From: an uncultured Devosia sp.
GTDB lineage: Bacteria; Pseudomonadota; Alphaproteobacteria; Rhizobiales; Devosiaceae
Length of the DNA: 15,903 nt
Direction: 5' to 3'
Assembly: GCA_946480655.1 (NCBI GenBank)
Contig: CAMLKN010000027.1
Span: forward strand, 1 to 15,903
The position numbers and the translations under genes are program-made. The notes under the pieces are model-generated. The model made no database searches. It saw nothing but the letters and a program-made list of their open reading frames with translations, and was not told the origin of the DNA. Each line of letters opens with the position of its first letter. The first letter of the stretch is position 1. This document shows, piece by piece, positions 7,027 to 14,135 of the stretch.

Positions 7027-9141
7027 ATGATTCACCCCACCAAGCTGATGCGTGGCGCGGTTTCGGCGATCGCCATTCTGGGGGCTTCCCCCATGGCCGC
7101 TGGCGTGCCTGTCCTTGGCGTCGTGACTGCGCAGGCGCAGGAGCAACTGGTTGCTTCGGTGCTGTTCGAGGGCAATCGCCGCTTCCCGGATTCGCAGCTC
7201 CTGGCCATGGTCGACATGTCGACCTCCGGCATCTTCAGCCAGCAGCGGCTCAATGCCGATATCGAGAGCATCCGTCAGGCCTATGATCGCGATGGCTTCA
7301 CCGCCATCTCGGTTTCGGCGCGCACCGAGCCGACCGCTGACGGTCGTGTCCGTGTTATCTTCACCATCAATGAAGGCGAGCGCGCCGGCATTGCGGCGAT
7401 CAACTTCACCGGCAACAATTCCATTGGGGCGAACAACCTCAAGGGTACGATGCTGACCAAGGAATCGGGCGTGTTGAGCTGGCTGCTCCGCGACGATACC
7501 TATGACGAACAGAAGATGGCGATCGATCGCGAGCGGATCCGCCTCTACTACGCAAACCGCGGCTTCCCTGATGCCCAGGTCAATTCGGTTGCCGAATACG
7601 ATGCTTCGCGCAATGCCTATTTCATCAACGTGACGGTGAACGAAGGCCAGAAGTACGAATTTGGATCGGTTGGCATCGAAACCAGCATCGACGGCCTCAA
7701 TACCGACGTGCTGCGCGGCACCGTGCGTACCGGTCAGGGCGCGACCTATTCGGTCATGGACCTGCAGAAGTCCATCGAGGACATGGCCTATGAGGCGACC
7801 GCCCAGGGCTATTCCTTCGCTGACGTCCGTGCTCGCCTCGATCGCGACGTGGCGACCAACACCTTCAACGTGACCTATCTGGTCGATGAAGGCGCTCGCA
7901 TCTATGTCGAGCGCATCAACATCACCGGCAACGTCAAGACCCGTGACTTCGTGATCCGGCGCGAGCTGGAGTTTGCCGAAGGCGACCCGTTCAACCGCTC
8001 CATGGTTGTACGTGGCCGCAACAATATCGACGCCCTCGGTTTCTTCTCCCGTGTTGATGTGACCACCGGTCCCGGCTCGGCGCCGGACAAGATCGTCCTC
8101 AACATCAATGTCGAGGAAACCTCCACGGGTGAGTACGGCGCGACCGCTGGCTACTCCACCACCGAAGGCATCCTGGGCGAGCTGTCGCTGACCGAGCGCA
8201 ACTTCCTCGGTCGCGGCCAGTATCTGCGCGCTGCCATTGGTGCTTCGCAGTCGGGCCGTACCTTCGACTTCTCGTTCACCGAACCGCGCTTCATGGGTCT
8301 CAAGGTCTCGGCAGGCGTTGATGCCTATCACCGCATCACCGATGAGACAGCGACCAGCTTCTATGGTTCTGAGACCACTGGCGGCCAGCTGCGCGTCGGC
8401 GTGCCGCTGACGAGCGCCCTCAACGCCCAGTTCTTCGGCGGCTACGAGCGCAAGGTCATCCGCGATCAGAACCCCGACGACTCCGCACTGGTTGCCAACG
8501 GTCAGGAATTCAACAAGGCCTTCGTCGGCTATAGCCTGACCTGGAACGGTGTCGATGACATCGAAAACCCGACCGAGGGTCTCTACGCCACGTTCACCCA
8601 GCAGTATATCGGCTGGGATCACAACCTGCTCCGCACCGAGGCCCGTGCCCGCTACTTCGTGCCGCTCATTCCCGATAGCGGCATCGTGGCCAGCGTCCGT
8701 GGTCAGGCCGGCGTCATCAACTCGATGGACGGCGGCACGGTCCACCCGGTCGAGGCTTTCATCCCCGGTTCCCAGTTGATCCGCGGTTTCGAGGGTCGTG
8801 GCTTCGGTCCGCGTCTGGCGAGTGGTGAGTTTGTCGGTACCACCATGTATGCGGGTCTGTCGGGCGAAATCGAATTCCCGATCCCCGGCCTGCCTGAGAA
8901 CTATGGCCTGAGTGGTGCGGTCTGGGCCGATGCGGCCTGGATTGGCGACAGCAGCAACATCCTGGGTGGTGGTGGCGCCGTGGCGACCAGCAACGACCAG
9001 CCCTGGCGGACCTCCGTCGGTGCGTCGCTCATCTGGGACTCGCCCTTCGGCCCGCTGCGTGGCGACTTCGCCCACGTCCTCAACAAGTCGACGGACGACC
9101 GGACGCAGATGTTCCAGTTCACCATCTCGACCTTGCTCTAG
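7027..9141 (+). CDS. bamA: Outer membrane protein assembly factor BamA (Omp85), four POTRA domains
   Basis: This 704-residue Omp85 protein is the core of the BAM complex that folds beta-barrel proteins into the outer membrane. A signal peptide covers about residues 1-37, with cleavage likely after AQA. Four POTRA domains follow, at roughly 41-117, 118-206, 207-289 and 290-365, and then the barrel (about 366-704). LIRGFEGRGFGP (584-595) holds the conserved RGF motif of barrel loop 6. Alphaproteobacterial BamA is usually about 770 residues with five POTRAs. The first domain here, ending TINEG, aligns by eye with POTRA2, so POTRA1 seems missing. ATG 7027 follows AGAAGG (7011-7016); the frame is open from 6910 but that part is not signal-like. 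The protein ends FTISTLL, without the usual terminal aromatic residue. Confidence 0.96.
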   Translation: MIHPTKLMRGAVSAIAILGASPMAAGVPVLGVVTAQAQEQLVASVLFEGNRRFPDSQLLAMVDMSTSGIFSQQRLNADIESIRQAYDRDGFTAISVSARTEPTADGRVRVIFTINEGERAGIAAINFTGNNSIGANNLKGTMLTKESGVLSWLLRDDTYDEQKMAIDRERIRLYYANRGFPDAQVNSVAEYDASRNAYFINVTVNEGQKYEFGSVGIETSIDGLNTDVLRGTVRTGQGATYSVMDLQKSIEDMAYEATAQGYSFADVRARLDRDVATNTFNVTYLVDEGARIYVERINITGNVKTRDFVIRRELEFAEGDPFNRSMVVRGRNNIDALGFFSRVDVTTGPGSAPDKIVLNINVEETSTGEYGATAGYSTTEGILGELSLTERNFLGRGQYLRAAIGASQSGRTFDFSFTEPRFMGLKVSAGVDAYHRITDETATSFYGSETTGGQLRVGVPLTSALNAQFFGGYERKVIRDQNPDDSALVANGQEFNKAFVGYSLTWNGVDDIENPTEGLYATFTQQYIGWDHNLLRTEARARYFVPLIPDSGIVASVRGQAGVINSMDGGTVHPVEAFIPGSQLIRGFEGRGFGPRLASGEFVGTTMYAGLSGEIEFPIPGLPENYGLSGAVWADAAWIGDSSNILGGGGAVATSNDQPWRTSVGASLIWDSPFGPLRGDFAHVLNKSTDDRTQMFQFTISTLL

Positions 9142-9165
9142 TTCGAGTGGCGTGAGAAGGTTTTT

Positions 9166-9203
9166 GAGCCGCGGGGCGGTAGCACCGCGGCTCTGTCTTT
9201 TTT
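9166..9203 (+). terminator. Strong intrinsic terminator after bamA
   Basis: GAGCCGCGG (9166-9174) pairs perfectly with CCGCGGCTC (9185-9193) around a 10-nt loop, and TGTCTTTTTT follows (9194-9203). This is the clearest Rho-independent terminator in the window. It ends 10 bases before the lpxD ATG at 9214, leaving no room for an lpxD promoter after it. Confidence 0.85.
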
Positions 9204-9213
9204 GAGTGATTCA

Positions 9214-10242
9214 ATGGTCGACACCCGCTTTCACCGCTTTGCCGGCCCTTTGACACTGGGTGCCCTTCTGACCCAGCTGGGGCGGGCGGATCTGGTCGAA
9301 AACCTTGATGGTGCGGACCATGTGATCACCGGCGTCGCCGAACTGGATCTTGCCGGCCCGGGCGACCTCGCCCTTGCGGCTCAGCCCAGCTACATCGAGG
9401 AACTTCGACGGACGGTCGCCGGCGCGGTGCTGGTGGCACCAGCCCTGCGTGACGCTGTTCCGGCGGGTTGCATCGCAGTCTTGCTGGACAAGCCACACAA
9501 CCTGTTTGCCGACATTCTCGACGCGCTCTATCCAGCCAGCACGCGCTCGATCATTGCCTCGGGGCGAGACGATCTCGGAGCGCCCATATTCGAGCGCGAT
9601 GTCACGCTCGGCACGAACGTCGTGGTTGGTCCCGGAGTGGAGATCGGCCGCGGTACGGTCATCGGCGCAAACACGGTTATCGGGGCAGGGGTCACCATCG
9701 GCCGCAACTGCGTGATTGCCGCCAATACCACCATCGACTGCGCCCATATCGGCAACGATGTCGTGCTGCATTCGGGCGTGCGCATCGGCACCGAGGGCTT
9801 TGGATGGCTCGATTTCGGCCACTCCAACCGCAAGATTCCGCAGTTGGGCCGTGTCATCATTCAGGACCGCGTCGAGATCGGCGCCAACAGCACTGTCGAC
9901 CGCGGCGCCTTGGGCGATACCGTAATCGGCGAAGGCACCAAGGTCGATAACCTGGTCCAGATCGGCCATAACTGCCGTATCGGCCGTTATTGCCTGATCG
10001 CGGCGATGACGGGTCTGTCTGGGTCCACCATTGTCGGAGATGGCGTGCTGATGGGTGGCGGCGTCGGCACGTCAGGCCACCTCAGCATTGGCGATGGGTC
10101 GGTGATCCACGGCCGCGCTGCTGTCACCAAGGATTGGCCCGCCGGGTCGAAACTTGCCGGTGCGCCGGCGCAGGATATAAGAGATTTCTGGCGGGAACTC
10201 GCCACTATGCGGAAACTGTCGAAGGGGGAGAAGCGGGGATGA
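9214..10242 (+). CDS. lpxD: UDP-3-O-(3-hydroxyacyl)glucosamine N-acyltransferase
   Basis: This 342-residue left-handed beta-helix enzyme adds the N-linked 3-hydroxyacyl chain in the third step of lipid A synthesis, in the cytoplasm. The N-terminal uridine-binding domain (about 1-115) carries DLALAAQPSY. Many hexapeptide repeats run from about 125 to 305. The catalytic His is most likely H252 in VQIGHNCRIG. A C-terminal helix (about 320-342) completes the fold, and the length is normal. ATG 9214 is preferred; an in-frame TTG at 9202 would add four residues and lies in the terminator T tract. No good Shine-Dalgarno precedes either. The stop overlaps the fabZ start as ATGA. Confidence 0.96.
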   Translation: MVDTRFHRFAGPLTLGALLTQLGRADLVENLDGADHVITGVAELDLAGPGDLALAAQPSYIEELRRTVAGAVLVAPALRDAVPAGCIAVLLDKPHNLFADILDALYPASTRSIIASGRDDLGAPIFERDVTLGTNVVVGPGVEIGRGTVIGANTVIGAGVTIGRNCVIAANTTIDCAHIGNDVVLHSGVRIGTEGFGWLDFGHSNRKIPQLGRVIIQDRVEIGANSTVDRGALGDTVIGEGTKVDNLVQIGHNCRIGRYCLIAAMTGLSGSTIVGDGVLMGGGVGTSGHLSIGDGSVIHGRAAVTKDWPAGSKLAGAPAQDIRDFWRELATMRKLSKGEKRG

Positions 10243-10712
10243 ATGAGACCGCCGCCGTGACCGAACTCAATGCCATGAGCATTGCCGAAATCCTGGATGC
10301 GCTGCCGCACCGCTATCCCTTCCTCATGATCGACCGCATTGTCGACATCAATGGCGACGAATCCGCCGTTGGCATCAAGAACGTGACCTACAATGAGCCC
10401 ATATTCATGGGGCACTTTCCCGGCAACCCGATCTTCCCGGGTGTGCTGATCATCGAGGGCATGGCCCAGACGGCCGGGGCCATCGTCATCAAGCATGACT
10501 CCGGCGGCGGGCAGAAGAACATCGTTCTCATGCTCGGAGTCGACAATGCCAGGTTCCGCAAGCCTGCGGGTCCGGGCGACACCATCGAGTTCCACATTTC
10601 CAAGATGCACCGTCGCCGCAATGTTGGCCGCTACGAGGCCAAGGCCAAGGTCAATGGTGTGGTGATCGCCGAGGCCGAAATCACGGCAATGATCGTCGGT
10701 GCCTCCTCGTGA
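10239..10712 (+). CDS. fabZ: 3-hydroxyacyl-[acyl-carrier-protein] dehydratase FabZ
   Basis: This 157-residue hot-dog-fold enzyme dehydrates 3-hydroxyacyl-ACP in fatty acid synthesis. It competes with LpxA and LpxD for the same hydroxyacyl-ACP, which explains its place between their genes. LPHRYPFLMIDRI (22-34) is the family N-terminal motif. The catalytic His59 lies in MGHFPGNPIFPG and the catalytic Glu73 in LIIEGMAQ. ATG 10239 overlaps the lpxD stop by 4 bases, and GGGGGAG (10224-10230) lies 8 nt upstream inside lpxD. The frame is open from 9990, but that part is out-of-frame lpxD. Its own stop overlaps the lpxA GTG by 4 bases. Confidence 0.97.
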   Translation: MNETAAVTELNAMSIAEILDALPHRYPFLMIDRIVDINGDESAVGIKNVTYNEPIFMGHFPGNPIFPGVLIIEGMAQTAGAIVIKHDSGGGQKNIVLMLGVDNARFRKPAGPGDTIEFHISKMHRRRNVGRYEAKAKVNGVVIAEAEITAMIVGASS

Positions 10713-11518
10713 GCGCTCCCGTCGTTCACCCGACGGCGATCATTGCTGATGGGGCCAAGCTAGGGGCGGGCGTGCGCGTCGGCCCCTACAGCCTGGTTGG
10801 TCCCCGTGTGACGCTGGGCGACAATGTTGAGCTCGTGTCCCATGCCGTGGTGGAAGGCAACACTTCGATCGGGGCCGGTTCGCGCATATTTCCCTTCGCG
10901 TCGGTCGGCCATCAGCCGCAAGACCTCAAGTTTCATGGCGAGGATTCGCGTCTCGAAATCGGTGAGAACTGCACTATCCGCGAGTCGGTGACCATCAATC
11001 CGGGCACCGAAGGCGGCGGCATGCTCACCAAGATCGGCGACAATTGCCTGATCATGGCCAATGCTCACGTCGCCCACGACGCCATCATCGGCGACAATGT
11101 CATCATGGCCAACTATGTCGGCATTGCCGGCCATGTGCATGTCGGCGACAACGTCATCTTTGGCGGCACCTGTGTCATCCATCAGTTCACCCGCATCGGT
11201 GCCCACGCCTTCATCGGTGCCCAATCCATGGTGGATGGTGATGTCATCCCCTATGGCATGGCCATCGGCAATCGCGCGGCCCTGACCGGCCTCAACCTGG
11301 TCGGCCTCAAGCGGCGCAAGTTTGACCGCGAGGCCATCCACCGCCTGCGCGCCGCCTATCGGCAGATATTTGCCAGCGAAGGCACCCTGCGCGAGAGGGT
11401 CGAGGATGCTGCCGAACTGTTCCGCGATGATGTCCTGGTTCAGGATGTCGTGCGGTTCATCTCCGAGGCCCAGGATCGCCCCATTCTCCTGCCCCATAAC
11501 GGCCACGAGAACGAATAG
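10709..11518 (+). CDS. lpxA: UDP-N-acetylglucosamine 3-O-acyltransferase
   Basis: This 269-residue trimeric beta-helix enzyme catalyses the first step of lipid A synthesis, moving a 3-hydroxyacyl chain from ACP to UDP-GlcNAc. Hexapeptide repeats fill about residues 7-190. QDLKFHGE (71-78), IRESVTINPGT (90-100) and the catalytic His123 in ANAHVAHD match E. coli LpxA closely, and GLKRRKFDRE (199-208) opens the C-terminal helical domain. The position equivalent to E. coli Gly173, which sets acyl length, is Ala171 here by manual alignment. The start is GTG 10709, overlapping the fabZ stop (GTGA). lpxB follows after 21 bases with no lpxI between. Confidence 0.97.
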   Translation: MSAPVVHPTAIIADGAKLGAGVRVGPYSLVGPRVTLGDNVELVSHAVVEGNTSIGAGSRIFPFASVGHQPQDLKFHGEDSRLEIGENCTIRESVTINPGTEGGGMLTKIGDNCLIMANAHVAHDAIIGDNVIMANYVGIAGHVHVGDNVIFGGTCVIHQFTRIGAHAFIGAQSMVDGDVIPYGMAIGNRAALTGLNLVGLKRRKFDREAIHRLRAAYRQIFASEGTLRERVEDAAELFRDDVLVQDVVRFISEAQDRPILLPHNGHENE

Positions 11519-11539
11519 GCATAAGCCCGGGGGGCGGTC

Positions 11540-12688
11540 ATGAGCGACGCGCTGCGCCTCTTCATCCTCGCCGGGGAACCGTCCGGCGACCGTATCGCTG
11601 CGGATCTCGTCGGCCGGCTGCGCAGTCGGGTCGATCTCGACCTGTCCGGCGTTGGGGGCGACGAGTTGGCGGGGCAGGGGCTCACCTCGCTCTTTCCTAT
11701 GTCCGACCTGGCAGTGATGGGCGTCACGGACGTTGTTCTCAACCTGCCCCGGCTCCTTTGGCGTCTCGAGCAGGCAGCCCGCGCAATTCTGTCGGCGCGG
11801 CCGGATGTGGTTGTCCTTGTCGATGCTCAGGACTTTTCCCGCCTGCTGGCCGCGCGCCTGCGCAAACGTGGCTACAAGGGTCGGCTGATCCTCTATGTCG
11901 CTCCATCGGTCTGGGCTCGCAATCCCGAACGGGCGGCGCGCCTGAAGCCGCTTTTCGACGCCGTGCTGGCCGTGCTGCCCTTCGAACCCGCCGTTATGGA
12001 ACGGCTTGGCGGCCCGCCCACGGTCTATGTCGGCCATCCGGCACTCGGTGACGCGCTGCCACCGCGGGACGAGCCCGAATCTGGACCCTTGGTCTTGCTC
12101 CCGGGGAGCCGGGCCGGCGAACTGCGACGCCATCTGCCCGTGCTCGCAGCACTCGCCAGCGACCTGGTCCGCAACCCCGCCGTCAGCGAACTGGTGATCC
12201 CCACGCTGCCGCGTCTGCGCGAACGGCTAGAGTCGGAAACTCGAACCTGGCCGGTTCCGGTTCGAGTCGTCGCCGGCCGGGACGCCAGACGCGACCTATA
12301 CGCCTCAGCAGCGGCAGCGCTTTGCGTATCGGGCACCGTCACCCTGGAACTGGCAATGGCGCGGGTGCCTATGGCGGTTATCTATGCCCTGGATGGTCAC
12401 CAGGCGCGGATCTACGAAAAGCTCGGGCGTCCGCAGGTGTCCCTGCCCAACATCATCCTTGGCCGCACGGTCGTGCCCGAAACGGTCCGCGCGCCCCTAT
12501 CGGCCGACCATGTCCGCCCGGTTGTCATGGAGCTTCTGGACAACAAAAAAGCTCGTCAGGACCAGTCGGCGGCCTTTGACGAGCTCTTGGGGCTGATGCA
12601 AGCGGGGCAGTCCCCGTATTTGCGACAGGACCCGGCTGAGCAGGTCCTGTCGATCGTCCGAAATCAGCGGCTGCTGACCGGCTCGTAG
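11540..12688 (+). CDS. lpxB: Lipid A disaccharide synthase
   Basis: This 382-residue GT-B glycosyltransferase (family GT19) joins UDP-diacylglucosamine and lipid X into the lipid A disaccharide at the inner face of the inner membrane. [15 protein letters not shown] (9-23) is the N-terminal signature. VDAQDFSR (94-101), YVAPSVWA (119-126), LLPGSRAGE (186-194) and SGTVTLELA (264-272) match the family motifs. ATG 11540 lies after a GGGGGGCGG stretch (11529-11537) that may serve as ribosome-binding site. The 3' end overlaps the convergent gltA by 25 bases (12664-12688) and contains two hairpins. Length is normal, so the overlap does not mean truncation. Confidence 0.96.
   Translation: MSDALRLFILAGEPSGDRIAADLVGRLRSRVDLDLSGVGGDELAGQGLTSLFPMSDLAVMGVTDVVLNLPRLLWRLEQAARAILSARPDVVVLVDAQDFSRLLAARLRKRGYKGRLILYVAPSVWARNPERAARLKPLFDAVLAVLPFEPAVMERLGGPPTVYVGHPALGDALPPRDEPESGPLVLLPGSRAGELRRHLPVLAALASDLVRNPAVSELVIPTLPRLRERLESETRTWPVPVRVVAGRDARRDLYASAAAALCVSGTVTLELAMARVPMAVIYALDGHQARIYEKLGRPQVSLPNIILGRTVVPETVRAPLSADHVRPVVMELLDNKKARQDQSAAFDELLGLMQAGQSPYLRQDPAEQVLSIVRNQRLLTGS
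12603..12652 (-). terminator. Tandem hairpins at the lpxB/gltA convergence
   Basis: A perfect 10-bp stem, CGACAGGACC (12623-12632) with GGTCCTGTCG (12643-12652), has a 10-nt loop. Next to it is CGGGG/CCCCG (12603-12607 with 12612-12616) with a 4-nt loop. Both lie inside the lpxB coding sequence and start 11 bases beyond the gltA stop on the minus strand. Neither strand has a T tract after them. They are the only candidates seen for ending gltA transcripts and could work on both strands. Confidence 0.45.
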
Positions 12689-13953
12689 TCGCGGGCAACG
12701 GCGCCATTGTACAGCTGGCGCGGACGACCGATCTTCTTCTGCGGATCGCCGATCATTTCCTTCCACTGGCTGATCCAGCCCACGGTGCGGGCCACGGCGA
12801 ACAGCACGGTGAACATCGAGGTCGGGAAGCCGATCGCATCCAGGATCACGCCCGAATAGAAGTCCACGTTGGGGTAGAGCTTGCGGTCGATGAAATACTG
12901 GTCTTCGAGCGCAATGCGTTCGAGTTCCTGGGCAACCTGCAGGGTCGGGTTGTTGCCGACGCCGAGGATTTCCAGCACTTCCTTGGCCGTCTGCTGCATG
13001 ACCTTGGCGCGCGGGTCGAAGTTCTTGTAGACCCGGTGGCCGAAGCCCATCAGGCGGAACGGGTCATTCTTGTCCTTGGCGCGGGCGATGAATTCGGGAA
13101 TGCGGTCAACTGTGCCGATCTCGCGCAGCATGTTGAGGCAGGCTTCGTTGGCGCCGCCATGGGCGGGACCCCAAAGGCAGGCCACACCGGCCGCGATACA
13201 GGCGAACGGGTTCGCGTCGGACGAACCGGACAGGCGCACCGTCGAGGTCGAGGCATTCTGCTCGTGGTCGGCATGGAGCGTGAAGATCAGGTCCATGGCG
13301 CGGGCAATCTTCGGATTGACCTTGTATTCCTCGGCGGGCACCGAGAAGCACATGTGCAGGAAGTTCGACGCGTAGTCGAGGTCGTTGCGCGGGTAAACGA
13401 AGGGCTGGCCGATCGAGTACTTGTAGGCCATGGCCGCCAGGGTCGGGATCTTGGCGATCATGCGGATCGACGCGATCTCGCGCTGCCGCGGGTCGTTGAT
13501 GTCTGTGCTGTCGTGGTAGAAGGCGGCCATGGCGCCGACAACGCCGGTCATGATCGCCATTGGATGCGCGTCACGGCGGAAGCCGCGGTAGAAATAGTGC
13601 ATCTGCTCATGCACCATGGTGTGGCGGGTCACCAGTTCGTCGAACTCGGTCAACTGGGCCTGGGTTGGCAGTTCGCCGTAGAGCAGCAGGTAGCAGACTT
13701 CGAGGTAGTTCGACTTCTCCGCCAATTGCTCGATGGGGTAGCCGCGGTAGAGCAGTTCGCCCTTGTCGCCGTCGATATAGGTGATGGCGCTGTCGCAGGC
13801 TGCGGTCGACGTAAAGCCCGGGTCGTAGGTGAACAGGCCCGTCTTGGCATAGAGCGATCGGATATCCATCACATCCGGACCCACCGAACCACTCAGGATC
13901 GGGAATTCGTGGGTCTGGTCTCCGATGACGAGTTTGGCGACTTTATCGGTCAT
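12664..13953 (-). CDS. gltA: Citrate synthase
   Basis: This 429-residue enzyme condenses oxaloacetate and acetyl-CoA to citrate, the entry step of the TCA cycle. It is of the length and style of the large hexameric Gram-negative type. The catalytic residues are His265 in GPAHGGAN, His306 in [13 protein letters not shown] and Asp364 in [23 protein letters not shown] (228-241) is also highly conserved. The frame is open upstream to 14046, but the ATG ending at 13953 is chosen because GAGGAGA (13959-13965) sits 5 nt before it and MTDKVAKL resembles known N-termini. It is transcribed toward lpxB and overlaps it by 25 bases. gltX lies 182 bases upstream on the same strand. Confidence 0.98.
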   Translation of the reverse strand: MTDKVAKLVIGDQTHEFPILSGSVGPDVMDIRSLYAKTGLFTYDPGFTSTAACDSAITYIDGDKGELLYRGYPIEQLAEKSNYLEVCYLLLYGELPTQAQLTEFDELVTRHTMVHEQMHYFYRGFRRDAHPMAIMTGVVGAMAAFYHDSTDINDPRQREIASIRMIAKIPTLAAMAYKYSIGQPFVYPRNDLDYASNFLHMCFSVPAEEYKVNPKIARAMDLIFTLHADHEQNASTSTVRLSGSSDANPFACIAAGVACLWGPAHGGANEACLNMLREIGTVDRIPEFIARAKDKNDPFRLMGFGHRVYKNFDPRAKVMQQTAKEVLEILGVGNNPTLQVAQELERIALEDQYFIDRKLYPNVDFYSGVILDAIGFPTSMFTVLFAVARTVGWISQWKEMIGDPQKKIGRPRQLYNGAVARDYEPVSSR

Positions 13954-13966
13954 TGAGCTCTCCTCG

Positions 13967-14033
13967 CTACACCCTCTCGCCCGCAGGAAAGGACAGGAAA
14001 TGCGGGCCGGGGGCCGGCGCCATGAAAGCGCCG
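13967..14033 (-). promoter_or_regulatory. Folded leader of gltA with a possible short ORF
   Basis: Three stems are possible: GCCCGCA/TGCGGGC (13979-13985 with 14001-14007), GCCGG/CCGGC (14006-14010 with 14014-14018) and CGGCGC/GCGCCG (14015-14020 with 14028-14033). The second and third overlap and exclude each other. On the minus strand an ATG in the loop of the third stem (14023) opens an 18-codon frame ending at TAG 13967-13969, right before the gltA Shine-Dalgarno. That ATG has no clear Shine-Dalgarno. GC-rich DNA makes such stems easily, so confidence is low. Confidence 0.25.
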
Positions 14034-14058
14034 ATTTTCCCGGCAAGAGGTATCAGGT

Positions 14059-14073
14059 CTTGCCTGTGGCAAG
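14059..14073 (-). other. Short hairpin in the gltX-gltA gap
   Basis: CTTGCC pairs with GGCAAG around a 3-nt loop, 62 bases after the gltX stop. No T tract follows on the minus strand. It may help end gltX transcripts or lie in the gltA promoter region; TTGCTT with GATACC (minus strand, positions 14076 to 14049) is a poor promoter candidate overlapping it. Confidence 0.25.
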
Positions 14074-14103
14074 CAACCGATAGGTGAGTATGACTTATCT
14101 ATC

Positions 14104-14123
14104 CGACAGGCTGGCGACAGGCT
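14104..14123. repeat. Direct repeat CGACAGGCT, two copies 11 bp apart
   Basis: CGACAGGCT occurs at 14104-14112 and 14115-14123, so the copies start 11 bp apart, about one helical turn. It lies just beyond the gltX stop in the upstream region of gltA. The spacing would suit tandem regulator binding on one DNA face, but it may be chance. Confidence 0.35.
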
Positions 14124-14135
14124 CGACTATCGCTC

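Noticed and set aside
13036..13956. Long plus-strand frames opposite gltA and gltX (13036-13956 and 14517-15437)
   Set aside because: Both are mirror frames of well-identified minus-strand enzymes. They have shadow-like composition and no family resemblance.
14015..14038. Plus-strand intrinsic terminator (CGGCGC hairpin followed by ATTTT)
   Set aside because: No plus-strand gene lies nearby upstream; lpxB ends 1.3 kb earlier. The structure more likely belongs to the minus-strand gltA leader.
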